The notes under the pieces were generated by a model. That model made no database searches. It was given only the letters and a program-made list of their open reading frames with translations, and was not told where the DNA came from. Of a DNA stretch of 64,000 bases, positions 23,714-31,878 are shown piece after piece. The DNA is from Affinundibacterium flavidum (GTDB lineage Bacteria > Pseudomonadota > Gammaproteobacteria > Burkholderiales > Burkholderiaceae_D). Each line of letters starts with the position of its first letter. Positions within the stretch are counted from its first letter, which is position 1. The stretch is taken from positions 62,001 through 126,000 of the forward strand of contig NZ_JACOGA010000013.1 of NCBI RefSeq assembly GCF_014284175.1, in the 5' to 3' direction. The position numbers were made by a program, and so were the translations under genes.

Positions 23714-24898
23714 GTGAAAATCAATTTCCCAATTCCAGAATCAAGACTTTTCAATAAATTCAAGATGAAAAATTCTCAGGTAGTACAGCAGACAAGTGGC
23801 AATCAAATCAAGATGAACCCCCGGTTTTTATTTGATGCTGCCTGGCGTGGCGGCAAGTCTTTAATGTGGCTGACTATTTTTAATACGGTGGTCGCTTTAT
23901 TTGTCACCATTGTGATGCAAACTAGGCAAAGTTTCTTGGTCAACTGGGTATTTTCCATGTTGATTGGTTGTAGCATTGATTTGGTGATTGCCGCGATGCG
24001 TTGGATTATCTGGCGTCAGCAGAAACCGCATAGGATTGCTTTCTTTGTCGTGTGCATGGCGGCAGCACCGATAGGTTATCTGATTGGTGGCAATATTGGT
24101 TTGCTGATTTATGGTGTAAAAGCACCGAGTTTTCTCAGCGTGCTCAAAAATGGTGAAGGCATTCTCGTCATTATGAGTATGTTTATCAGTTTATTTGGCG
24201 GCGTGTTTTTCTGGAATCAATCTAAGTTAGCTGAGCTGGAAGCGGAGCAAGAAAAAGAAAAGGCGCGCAGCGAGGCAATCGAACGTCAAGCCATGCAAGC
24301 CCAGTTACAGCTTTTGCAAGCGCAGATAGAGCCGCATATGCTATTTAATACGCTAGCAAATTTGCAGGGACTCATTGCGATTGATCCTGCCCGTGCGCAA
24401 AATATGTTGGAACAATTGATACGTTATTTGCGTGCAAGTTTAAATTCTTCACGCACGGAAAAGACGACATTACGACATGAATTTGAATTGTTAGGAGCCT
24501 ATCTTGAGTTGCTCTCGATACGGATGGGAAAACGCCTTAGTTATCAGGTGGAACTTCCGACAGATTTAGAAGAATTCTTGCTGCCACCGATGCTACTGCA
24601 GCCATTGGTAGAAAATGCGATTAAGCACGGGCTTGAGCCGAAAGTGGATGGCGGCCATATACAAGTTTCAGCGCAAGTTCAGGCTGAGAATTTGCATCTG
24701 AAAGTCATCGACACCGGTTTGGGTTTGCCGCACGATTACGATGAAAATCGTCGCACTGAACATCATCAAAGTCATGTTGGTAATGCGAATGTGCGCGAGC
24801 GTTTGTTGGCTTTATATGGTGAACAGGCGTTATTCACGTTGAGCGCCAATTCACCCCAAGGTGTAATTGCACACCTGTGTATTCCAGTAAACATTTAA
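23714..24898 (+). CDS. LytS/YehU-type sensor histidine kinase
   Basis: Up to 394 residues (starts at 23714, 23765 and 23813 are all possible; none has a good ribosome site). Four hydrophobic segments at about 50-68, 76-94, 106-132 and 148-167 form a membrane sensor, followed by a coiled-coil linker (AELEAEQEKEKARSEAIERQ). Next come the His_kinase domain with phospho-acceptor His208 (QIEPHMLFNTLANLQ) and a HATPase domain with LLQPLVENAIKHG, VIDTGLGLP and GNANVRERLLALYG. No extracellular ligand domain is obvious. It is followed 18 bases later by its LytTR response regulator, forming a two-component pair. Confidence 0.9.
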   Translation: MKINFPIPESRLFNKFKMKNSQVVQQTSGNQIKMNPRFLFDAAWRGGKSLMWLTIFNTVVALFVTIVMQTRQSFLVNWVFSMLIGCSIDLVIAAMRWIIWRQQKPHRIAFFVVCMAAAPIGYLIGGNIGLLIYGVKAPSFLSVLKNGEGILVIMSMFISLFGGVFFWNQSKLAELEAEQEKEKARSEAIERQAMQAQLQLLQAQIEPHMLFNTLANLQGLIAIDPARAQNMLEQLIRYLRASLNSSRTEKTTLRHEFELLGAYLELLSIRMGKRLSYQVELPTDLEEFLLPPMLLQPLVENAIKHGLEPKVDGGHIQVSAQVQAENLHLKVIDTGLGLPHDYDENRRTEHHQSHVGNANVRERLLALYGEQALFTLSANSPQGVIAHLCIPVNI

Positions 24899-24916
24899 AG
24901 AATTAGAAGGAAAATT

Positions 24917-25747
24917 ATGCAAGCAATTCGCGCATTGATCGCTGAGGACGAAAATATTCTGGCCATCACTTTACAAAAAACATTGGAAAAATTGTGGCCA
25001 GAATTACAGATCTTAGAAATTGCAGAAAATGGCGTAGTCGCTGTTAATCAAGCGCTAAAGTTGATGCCAGAAGTGATTTTCTTAGACATCAAAATGCCGG
25101 GAAAAACTGGTTTAGAAGTTGCCGAAGAGTTGGCTGAAGAGTGGCCCGCAGACAAAGCGTTTCCCTTGATCGTGTTTGTTACAGCTTATGACGAATATGC
25201 GATACAGGCGTTTGAACACGAAGCTTGTGATTATGTATTGAAACCTATTAGTGACGTGCGTTTAGCGAAGACGGTGCAACGTCTGCAGAGTAAGCTGAAG
25301 GAGCAAAATTCTTCGTCTTCAACTTCAACTTCAACTTCAGGTTCTGGCGAATTAGATACCATGATCGCGCAATTACGCAATATCGCGCCAAGTATGTTTG
25401 CAAACCTCTACCCAGCAAGCGAACGCTTGACGATGATCCGTGCCGCGGTCGGTAATCAAATTCGTATGATACCGGTCGAAGACGTTTTGTATTTCGAGGC
25501 CACCGACAAATACATTAACGTCGTTTGTGCCGACCAGGCAAGCTTGATTCGTATGAGCTTGCGCGAATTGTTACCGCAACTTGATCCACAGATATTTTGG
25601 CAAATACATCGTAGCTACATTATCAATTCACGTTATCTGCAATTCGCCACCCGCGACGAAACCGGCAAGCTCACTGTGCAAATAAAAGGAAGCAATCAAA
25701 AATTGCAAGTAAGTCGTGTGTATGCGCATTTGTTCAAGCAAATGTAA
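24917..25747 (+). CDS. LytTR-family response regulator
   Basis: A 276-residue protein with an N-terminal receiver domain (phospho-acceptor Asp57 in VIFLDIKMPG, Thr in VFVTAYDEYA, Lys in DYVLKPISD) and a C-terminal LytTR DNA-binding domain (IPVEDVLYFEATDKYINVV, then IHRSYIINSRYL). The two are joined by a linker of almost pure Ser/Thr (SSSSTSTSTSGSG, about 135-147) encoded by a 6-bp tandem repeat. AGAAGGAAAATT precedes the ATG. It is partner of the upstream kinase. Targets are unknown; LytTR proteins bind paired direct repeats upstream of promoters. Confidence 0.93.
   Translation: MQAIRALIAEDENILAITLQKTLEKLWPELQILEIAENGVVAVNQALKLMPEVIFLDIKMPGKTGLEVAEELAEEWPADKAFPLIVFVTAYDEYAIQAFEHEACDYVLKPISDVRLAKTVQRLQSKLKEQNSSSSTSTSTSGSGELDTMIAQLRNIAPSMFANLYPASERLTMIRAAVGNQIRMIPVEDVLYFEATDKYINVVCADQASLIRMSLRELLPQLDPQIFWQIHRSYIINSRYLQFATRDETGKLTVQIKGSNQKLQVSRVYAHLFKQM
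25308..25345. repeat. In-frame 6-bp repeat in the response-regulator linker
   Basis: ACTTCA-type hexamers repeat about four times and encode STSTSTS between the receiver and LytTR domains. Copy change alters linker length in two-residue steps. Confidence 0.75.
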
Positions 25748-25813
25748 AATTGCTGTTTCCTCTTTAATGTCTATCTAATGTCTCTCTAACGACTCCCTAA
25801 CTTGGTATCTGCG

Positions 25814-26266
25814 ATGCAAAATATTACTTGGCAATGCTGTTCTTTCTCAGATCTGACGACGATCCAACTGTATACCATCCTACAAGCAAGAGCTGAAGTC
25901 TTCGTGCTTGAACAAAATTGTCCGTATCTCGATCCTGACGGTGCAGATATGGAATGCCAGCATTTGATGGCTTGGACCGAGGATCAACAACTTGCAGCGT
26001 ATTTACGCGTCGTACCGCCAGGGTTGAAATTCGAAGAAGCATCAGTCGGTCGTGTCATTACCAGTAAGTTTGCCCGTGGCAGTGGCATAGGCAAGCAATT
26101 GCTGATCAAGGGAATAGCCGCGTGCCAGGCTGCCTATCCGGGGTCAGCGATTCGTATCGGAGCGCAACATTATCTGGAAAAGTTTTATCAGTCTTTTGGT
26201 TTTGTGACCGATTCAGATATGTATTTGGAGGATGATATTCCGCATATAGAAATGATCTTGCGCTAA
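25814..26266 (+). CDS. elaA: ElaA-like GNAT N-acetyltransferase
   Basis: From the ATG at 25814 this is a 150-residue protein of the ElaA group of the GNAT superfamily. LYTILQARAEVFVLEQNCPYLDPDGAD (about 18-45) is the ElaA signature. The acetyl-CoA binding region is VGRVITSKFARGSGIGKQLL, with the pyrophosphate-loop R/G-x-x-G-x-G/A pattern, and HYLEKFYQSFGF follows. Substrate is unknown. It follows the response regulator by about 65 bases on the same strand and may share its transcript. Confidence 0.88.
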   Translation: MQNITWQCCSFSDLTTIQLYTILQARAEVFVLEQNCPYLDPDGADMECQHLMAWTEDQQLAAYLRVVPPGLKFEEASVGRVITSKFARGSGIGKQLLIKGIAACQAAYPGSAIRIGAQHYLEKFYQSFGFVTDSDMYLEDDIPHIEMILR

Positions 26267-26286
26267 TGCTATTTTTTTTGCGTTGA

Positions 26287-26304
26287 ATATGTCAACAGGC
26301 CCTA
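26287..26304. repeat. Single end of repeat family B
   Basis: AATATGTCAACAGGCCCTAG matches the right terminal sequence of the element at 31533-31801 with one change. It lies about 20 bases after the elaA stop codon. No matching left end is nearby. Confidence 0.5.
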
Positions 26305-26446
26305 GTTCTTTAACTCTAAGTGGCGATAAATTTGTATTCGGCGATGTGGTTTTCATAGTGAATTTGTGACGAGTTTAATCAACTTTAGATCTCGAACCGA
26401 GTGAAAAGCTGTTAACATGGGGCGTAGAAAATGAGCGTAACCGCAC

Positions 26447-26686
26447 ATGAAAGAACTACAAGTGAAAACTCTTAAAATTTTGCCTGGATTATGCGCGATT
26501 TGCCTGCTGTCAGGCTGTGCTTCCCTCAATCAAGTACAGGCTTGGGAAAAAGGGAAATTGGCGCGACAAGAAATGAAGTTTGATCGTGATCCTTTAGAAG
26601 CTAAATTTGTCGATCATATTTATTTTAGTAAAGAAGCCGCGACTGGTGGCAATGGCGTAGGCGGTGGTGGATGTGGCTGTAATTGA
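26447..26686 (+). CDS. DUF4266 small lipoprotein
   Basis: A 79-residue protein with a lipoprotein signal (CLLSGC, lipidated Cys about residue 24) and the DUF4266 body: VQAWEKGKLARQEMKFDRDP followed by a Gly-rich cysteine tail (GGNGVGGGGCGCN). DUF4266 proteins recur beside DUF3570 and ApbE genes, and the same order is seen here. The role is unknown; the invariant AWEKG(K/N)LA motif and terminal cysteines suggest a small envelope partner of a redox or metal process (inference). Confidence 0.9.
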   Translation: MKELQVKTLKILPGLCAICLLSGCASLNQVQAWEKGKLARQEMKFDRDPLEAKFVDHIYFSKEAATGGNGVGGGGCGCN

Positions 26687-26742
26687 GCAAAACTGATCAC
26701 CGCTGAGAGCACGTTTTGTTATTGAAATCGCCTTCCAAAATC

Positions 26743-27879
26743 ATGATGCCACACACTTCCAGCACCCCTCCGCACGATACTGTGGCGACCGCTTTGTTGA
26801 CTGCGGCATTATCCCTATTTGCTTGCGATGTCGCGCTAGCTGATGAACCGCCAGAACGTGGCGTGATTGCCTTGAAATATCTCGATTATTTTGACTATCA
26901 AACTAGCGCAGATAGGATACGCGTGAAGGCAACTGCCTTGAAATTGATCTCGCCGATCGCTGGTGAATGGGCATTGGGTTCTTCAGTCGTTACCGATGGC
27001 ATTTCAGGTGCATCACCTGTGTATCACAGCGCAGGGTTGAAGAAAATGCGCGACAGACGTAATGCAGCTGATGTTGATCTCACCCGCTATTTTGAGAATA
27101 GCAGCGTCAGTGTGGCAGCGAATTATTCACACGAAGCCGATTACGAATCGAGAGGTTTGTCCTTACAGACTACGTATTCGAGCGCTGATAGAAACACGGT
27201 GTTTAGCGCAGCATTGGGTGCCAGCAATGATGAAATCAATCCTGTGAATCATATCGTGCGGCAGGAAAAGAAAATGCTGCGTGATGTGTTGTTCAGCGTG
27301 TCGCAAGTGCTTAGTACGGATGATATTGTTCAATTCAATGTGGGCTTCTCCCATGGAACAGGTTATTTTTCTGATCCTTACAAAGTATTTGATCAACGAC
27401 CACGTGAACGCAATAATCACACCCTGACAGTACGCTGGAATCACCATCTGGAATCTCTGTCTGGTTCTATGCGTTTGAGCTATCGTTATTATGCGGATAA
27501 CTGGAACATCAAAGCGCATACCTTGAGCGCAGAATATGGACAGCCATTAACACAGGGATGGACGATCACACCGATGCTCAGGCTGTATAGCCAGACTGCC
27601 GCAGAGTTTTATGTTGATGCCGGGCCAGAAGATTATCCGTTTCCGCCAAATCCTCCTGCTAAGGCGCGTTACTTTTCTGAGGATCACCGGGTGTCGGCGT
27701 TTGGTGCTTTCACCTATGGTGTGAAAGTCAGTAAGCAGATCAATCAGGATTGGGCTGTTGATGTTAAGTTGGAACAATACAAGCAAGCAGCTTCGTTAAA
27801 GTGGTTTGGTGCCGGAAGTGCTGGCTTACAATCATTTTATGCACGCAGCCTGCAAGTTGGCGTTTCTCGCCAGTTTTGA
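26743..27879 (+). CDS. DUF3570 outer-membrane beta-barrel protein
   Basis: The start is uncertain (ATG 26743 gives a signal peptide ending near ALA-DEP; a TTG at 26716 adds nine residues). The mature protein is a series of alternating polar/aromatic strands ending in VGVSRQF, the C-terminal phenylalanine pattern of outer-membrane barrels. The family marks are ALKYLDYFDYQ...DRIRVKA, SVVTDGISGASPVYH and the long paired-strand body. DUF3570 proteins accompany DUF4266 lipoproteins and ApbE flavinyltransferases. A role in exporting or anchoring a flavin- or redox-linked system is a guess; no ligand is known. Confidence 0.88.
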   Translation: MMPHTSSTPPHDTVATALLTAALSLFACDVALADEPPERGVIALKYLDYFDYQTSADRIRVKATALKLISPIAGEWALGSSVVTDGISGASPVYHSAGLKKMRDRRNAADVDLTRYFENSSVSVAANYSHEADYESRGLSLQTTYSSADRNTVFSAALGASNDEINPVNHIVRQEKKMLRDVLFSVSQVLSTDDIVQFNVGFSHGTGYFSDPYKVFDQRPRERNNHTLTVRWNHHLESLSGSMRLSYRYYADNWNIKAHTLSAEYGQPLTQGWTITPMLRLYSQTAAEFYVDAGPEDYPFPPNPPAKARYFSEDHRVSAFGAFTYGVKVSKQINQDWAVDVKLEQYKQAASLKWFGAGSAGLQSFYARSLQVGVSRQF

Positions 27880-27895
27880 AACGGCTGAGAGTTTG

Positions 27896-28819
27896 ATGCA
27901 GATATTTAAATTTTCCTTCAATGCGATGGCGTGTAGTTGTGAAATTGTGATTGGATATGATGAGTCAACGCAGTTGCAGGACAATGCAAAGTGCAACGCA
28001 AAGTACAACGCACAGAACAGTGCACAGCTGGCTATTGCCGAAGTCAAAAGAATTGAAGCGAAGTATTCCCGCTATCGTGCAGAAAGTGTGATTGGGGTCA
28101 TTAATCAAGCTGCTGGAAAAACGCCGATTCACTGCGATGCAGAAACCTGGACTTTGTTAGAGTATGCAGACACTTTGTATCGATCTAGTGGCGGTTTGTT
28201 TGATATTACAGCGGGAGTTTTGCGTCGCGCATGGAATTTTTCACAAGCGACATTACCAACTGAACAAAGGCTGGCTGAGTTGTGTCGCTTGATAGATTGG
28301 TCCGTGCTTGAACGTCACGATCAGCAAATTTATTTACCTAGAGAAGGTATGGAACTGGATTTTGGTGGCTTTGGTAAAGAGTATGCAGCAGATAGAGCTG
28401 CTGTGATCCTGCAAGCGCAGCATGTGCGTTTTGGCTATGTTAATTTGGGCGGCGATATTCGCGTCCTCGGACCAAAGCCAGATCAGCAAGCTTGGCAAAT
28501 TGGGATACAAGATCCGCGTAATGCCAATAACATCATCGCAACTATTCCGATTGAACGAGGCGGCTTGGCTACTAGCGGTGACTATCAGCGATATTTTGAG
28601 TTAGACGGACGTCGCTATTGCCATATAGTACATCCGCGTACAGGATGGCCTGTTGACCATTGGCGCTCTATCACCGTCATCGCCGCTTTGACTACAATGG
28701 CTGGTAGCTGTACTACAATTGCTATGTTGAAGCAGGAAAAGTGCTTGGAGTTTTTACAACAGGCCGGAGTGAATTATCTTGCGATTGATCGCGACGGACA
28801 GCTATACAAAAATCACTAA
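27896..28819 (+). CDS. apbE: FAD:protein FMN transferase (ApbE)
   Basis: From the ATG at 27896 (16 bases after the DUF3570 stop), 307 residues. ApbE motifs are FNAMACSCEIVI near the start, IEAKYSRYRAESVIGVINQAAG, GGLFDITAGVLRRAW, GMELDFGGFGKEYAADRA, GYVNLGGDIRV and the late GLATSGDYQRYFELDG...RYCHIVHPRTGWPV. It moves FMN from FAD onto a threonine of target proteins. No lipobox is present, so it may act in the cytoplasm or be exported otherwise. A repeat-born insertion (CNAKYNAQNSAQ) replaces the usual loop near residue 45. The flavinylated target is not obvious in the window. Confidence 0.92.
   Translation: MQIFKFSFNAMACSCEIVIGYDESTQLQDNAKCNAKYNAQNSAQLAIAEVKRIEAKYSRYRAESVIGVINQAAGKTPIHCDAETWTLLEYADTLYRSSGGLFDITAGVLRRAWNFSQATLPTEQRLAELCRLIDWSVLERHDQQIYLPREGMELDFGGFGKEYAADRAAVILQAQHVRFGYVNLGGDIRVLGPKPDQQAWQIGIQDPRNANNIIATIPIERGGLATSGDYQRYFELDGRRYCHIVHPRTGWPVDHWRSITVIAALTTMAGSCTTIAMLKQEKCLEFLQQAGVNYLAIDRDGQLYKNH
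27985..28022. repeat. In-frame short repeat inside apbE
   Basis: Units resembling AATGCAAAGTGC / AACGCAAAGTAC / AACGCACAGAAC (12 bp, NAKC / NAKY / NAQN) lengthen a loop between the first two conserved ApbE blocks. Confidence 0.7.
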
Positions 28820-28897
28820 CAAGCAGATCATTAATAAGCAAACCATATCGAGTAAGCCATAACAAGTAAATTGACGCACTGAGTGGACTTACGGTGC

Positions 28898-28992
28898 GCC
28901 AGCAACGACAGCAACGACAGCAATGACAGCAAAGACAGCAAAGACAGCAAAGACAGCAAAGACAGCAAAGACAGCAACGATAGCAACGATAG
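28898..28992. repeat. Tandem 9-bp repeat (AAAGACAGC) upstream of the DUF4214 gene
   Basis: About ten units, with the variants AACGACAGC, AATGACAGC, AAAGACAGC and AACGATAGC, occupy the 188-base gap before the DUF4214 gene and stop 15 bases short of its ATG. Central units are identical; edge units diverge, as expected for an array that gains and loses copies internally. Confidence 0.9.
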
Positions 28993-29007
28993 CTGCGGAA
29001 AGACCTC

Positions 29008-30441
29008 ATGCCAATAATTAAAGGAACCGAACAAGACGATTTATGGAGGGTAGTCAATCCAGGTACCTTTGTGATCGACGGTCTTGGTGGGATTGATACC
29101 TTAGACCTGGGCACGTCTTTGCGTTCAAGTTATACGATCAAGCAAGCGGCTGATGGCGCCGTCTATGTGGATACGATATCGGGCGCGAGTGGTGAGTTTC
29201 ATGCCACACTTTATAACTTTGAAAAACTGATCTTTGCAAACAGTACGGAGACCCTAGATCTTGCAACGTATTTTGTTGATACGAGTCCACCAACACTGTT
29301 GAGTTTTAGTCCCGTAGATCAGTCGAATAATGTCGCTATTCACAAAGACATCGTCTTTAATTTTAGTGAAAACATCCTTGCTGGGGCGGGTAGTATTTTA
29401 CTGAAGACAGCAGATGGAAAATTAGTTGAAAGCTTCGATGTCGCCAGCAGCACGCAGCTAACTATCAACGCAAAGTCACTGACGATTAATCCGACTAAGG
29501 ACTTTCAATATGGTCAGAATTATGTAGTCGAGATCTCTTCTGGTAGTGTTAAAGACCTCAAAGGAAATCTGTTTGCTACATCCCAAACGATCAACTTTAA
29601 GACGGTGCTTGGCGAGACCTTCACGGGCACTACTGCCGATGATGTGATTATCAGCAGCGCAGGCAGCGACATTATTGATGGTAGTGCAGGCCGAGATACA
29701 GTTGTGTACTCTGGAAAATTATCGGCTTACGCCCTGAGTCATCAACTCAATACGTACAATGTGACGTCTAAAAATGGGGGAGTCAGTGGCGTTATGACTG
29801 TCGATAGTTTACGCAATGTTGAATCGCTCAAATTTGATGACATGACCGTCAATCTGCAAATCCAAGCTGCAGCATCAGGCGCACCACCGCAGCATGTACA
29901 AAGACTGATAGAACTCTATGTCGCGTTCTTTAATCGTGTACCGGACGCTGATGGATTAGCGTATTGGTTAAGCGAGATGAAAGCAGGGCAAACTATCAAT
30001 GCAATTGCCGAAACTTTCTATAACGCGGGTGTGCAATTTTCAAACTTGACGGGATTTTCAGCAAGCATGAGCAATGCTGATTTCATCAACGTGATTTATA
30101 AAAATGTGCTCGGACGTGTTGATGGTGCTGACCCAGACGGGTTAGCTTATTGGAATGCTGAGTTGGTCGCCGGTAGAGCTAACCGCGGATCGTTAGTGTC
30201 GATCATGCTTGACTCTGCTCATCAATTTAAGGGTGATTCGACTTGGGGTTGGGTTGCCAATTTGCTCGACAATAAAATTATCGTCGCAAAGACTTTTGCA
30301 ATTGACTGGGGCTTGGGTTATGCCAGTTCAAATGACGCCATCTTGCAAGGGATGGCGATTGCAGCGGCGGTCACACCGACCGATACACAGGTAGCTTTGA
30401 CCTTGATTGGCCTGTCTGCGGCAGACATGCATTTGCTCTAA
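29008..30441 (+). CDS. Secreted Ig-like/RTX/DUF4214 protein
   Basis: A 477-residue protein without an N-terminal signal peptide. In order it has an N-terminal calcium-type region (PIIKGTEQDDLWRVVNPGTF), an SbsA-type Ig-like domain (about 90-200, PPTLLSFSPVDQSNNVAIHK), a hemolysin-type repeat (GTTADDVIISSAGSDIIDGS) and two DUF4214 units: LIELYVAFFNRVPDADGLAY and a second with LGRVDGADPDGLAYW. This arrangement is typical of proteins secreted by type I systems and retained at or released from the surface. No ABC/MFP/TolC genes are nearby. Its role may be surface or matrix attachment (inference). Confidence 0.85.
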   Translation: MPIIKGTEQDDLWRVVNPGTFVIDGLGGIDTLDLGTSLRSSYTIKQAADGAVYVDTISGASGEFHATLYNFEKLIFANSTETLDLATYFVDTSPPTLLSFSPVDQSNNVAIHKDIVFNFSENILAGAGSILLKTADGKLVESFDVASSTQLTINAKSLTINPTKDFQYGQNYVVEISSGSVKDLKGNLFATSQTINFKTVLGETFTGTTADDVIISSAGSDIIDGSAGRDTVVYSGKLSAYALSHQLNTYNVTSKNGGVSGVMTVDSLRNVESLKFDDMTVNLQIQAAASGAPPQHVQRLIELYVAFFNRVPDADGLAYWLSEMKAGQTINAIAETFYNAGVQFSNLTGFSASMSNADFINVIYKNVLGRVDGADPDGLAYWNAELVAGRANRGSLVSIMLDSAHQFKGDSTWGWVANLLDNKIIVAKTFAIDWGLGYASSNDAILQGMAIAAAVTPTDTQVALTLIGLSAADMHLL

Positions 30442-30594
30442 GGCTGCATTGTGACCACACTTCCACCGCGTTATCCTTGCGACGCGCTCTTCCTTTCGAT
30501 TACGATGTTAGATTGATCTGGCTTTTTTTTGCCTCCTACCTGTTGTTCGACGGAGTTCAGGAAGAGCTGATGCGGTAGCCTGCAAGCGTAGTCA

Positions 30595-30650
30595 ATAAGC
30601 ATCGATAAGAACCAATAAGAATCAATAACAAGCAATAATATTCAAATATA
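30595..30650. repeat. Short imperfect tandem repeats (CAATAAGAA type)
   Basis: CAATAAGCAT, CGATAAGAAC, CAATAAGAAT, CAATAACAAG and CAATAATATT follow each other in the 261-base leader between the DUF4214 and DUF2189 genes. Nothing else is evident in this gap. Confidence 0.55.
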
Positions 30651-30702
30651 ACAAGTCAGCACAGGCATAGGCTTTGATGTTCTGATGCGCGAGGGAGACG
30701 AT

Positions 30703-31530
30703 ATGAGTGAATCGAGCAACGGGCGTGATGGCGATAGTGCCGCGCCCGATATTCGTATGGTGATTGATCAAAAAAGCGCCTTTCCGCCAGTTGCGCGTAT
30801 CGGTGCCTTTCGGGCTTTTCATTGGTTGTATTTAGGCTGGCAAGATTTTCGTGCAGAACCCTTGGCAGGTTTGTTTTATGGCGTCTGTTTTGCAGTCATG
30901 GGTGGCATCTTAAAATTGACGCTGGCGAATGCGCCCGAGTATTTGTCTGCTTTGACTTGTGGATTTCTCTTAGTTGGACCTTTGCTGGCACTGGGCTTAT
31001 ATGATGTTAGTCGCCGTATTGAAAATGTACGCTCTGGCATGTTAGGCAGCGCGTTTTCTATGAGTGGACGCTGGAGTAATATCGGCACTTTTGCAGTGGT
31101 GTTAGCGGTGATCATGATGGTGTGGGCTCGGGCATCATTAATTATTTTTGCCTTGTTCTATAACAAGGGCATGCCGACAATGACTGGTTTTTTGGCGAAA
31201 TTATTTTCTTTGGAAAACGTTGAATTTTTGATTGTGTATGCTTGCGTGGGATTTATCTTTGCCAGCTTGGTATTTGCGATTAGCTGGGTATCGATTCCTC
31301 TCATGCTAGATCGCGATACCGATGCGATTACTGCGATGATCATCAGTATCGTTGCCCTGTTCGTGAATGTGCCGTTGACGATGATCTGGGGCTTAAGTAT
31401 TGTCGCTTTGGTGGTCTTCGGATTTATGACTTGGAATCTAGGGTTTATCGTTGCGATGCCTATCGTCGGACATGCAACTTGGCATGCGTATAAAGAAGTC
31501 GTTGGTCCGGCGAATGATCAACGGAATTGA
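30703..31530 (+). CDS. DUF2189 integral membrane protein
   Basis: From the ATG at 30703 (GGGAGACG upstream), 275 residues. A cytoplasmic N-terminal 45 residues (AFRAFHWLYLGWQDFRAEPL is the DUF2189 start) are followed by about six transmembrane segments. The conserved GPLLALGLYDVSRRIE lies after TM2, and a C-terminal VAMPIVGHATWHAYKEVV motif is present. DUF2189 proteins are common in proteobacteria, sometimes beside cytochrome oxidase genes; function is unknown. Here the gene stands alone and its stop codon abuts a complete repeat element. Confidence 0.88.
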   Translation: MSESSNGRDGDSAAPDIRMVIDQKSAFPPVARIGAFRAFHWLYLGWQDFRAEPLAGLFYGVCFAVMGGILKLTLANAPEYLSALTCGFLLVGPLLALGLYDVSRRIENVRSGMLGSAFSMSGRWSNIGTFAVVLAVIMMVWARASLIIFALFYNKGMPTMTGFLAKLFSLENVEFLIVYACVGFIFASLVFAISWVSIPLMLDRDTDAITAMIISIVALFVNVPLTMIWGLSIVALVVFGFMTWNLGFIVAMPIVGHATWHAYKEVVGPANDQRN

Positions 31531-31532
31531 AT

Positions 31533-31801
31533 TAGGGTCTGTTGACATAAATTTTAGGCAAGCGAATGTGCGCAAATGGGCACAGGGCTAGGCGCAAGCT
31601 GCGCGGTAGTGCGAGCACTATTAGCAGATTGCAACAACGCCATGTGCCCATTTGAGCCATTCCCGGAGGGTTTCAATCAAAACGCACGATGGACAGCGTT
31701 GCATCTCTTGCTGGGGCGGCCAGCCGCAGCGGCGAGATGCGCCTTGCCATCCTGCGTTTTGAGTGAAACGCTTGACTAAAATATATGTCAACAGACCCTA
31801 G
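31533..31801. repeat. Palindromic MITE-like element, family B (complete copy)
   Basis: This 269-bp element has about 32-bp terminal inverted repeats with few mismatches, starting TAGGGTCTGTTGACATA and ending with its complement. Inside are two further inverted repeats: CAAATGGGCACA / TGTGCCCATTTG, and GTTTCA...TCAAAACGCA with its partner TGCGTTTTGAGTGAAAC. The RNA or single strand could therefore fold as a stem with two arms. It carries no credible gene. It begins three bases after the DUF2189 stop. Confidence 0.85.
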
Positions 31802-31823
31802 TAAATCAGATTTTAAATTTGAT

Positions 31824-31862
31824 AAAAAAATGGCGCAGATTTCGATTCTGCGCCATTTTTTA
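31824..31862. terminator. Bidirectional terminator
   Basis: The stem TGGCGCAGA / TCTGCGCCA is flanked by A- and T-runs. It lies between the convergent DUF2189 (+) and tricorn-like protease (-) genes. Confidence 0.9.
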
Positions 31863-31878
31863 TTCGGAGTTCAGCAGA

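Noticed and set aside
28898..28992. CRISPR array
   Set aside because: Units are contiguous 9-mers without spacers and there are no cas genes. The same applies to 53823-53880.
28722..29114. Minus-strand Cys/Leu repeat proteins (CCLCCLCC and LLSLLSLL)
   Set aside because: Both are alternative readings of the 9-bp tandem array across apbE and DUF4214 borders.
31576..31779. 67-residue plus-strand frame
   Set aside because: It is contained within the family B element; its length comes from GC-rich hairpin arms.
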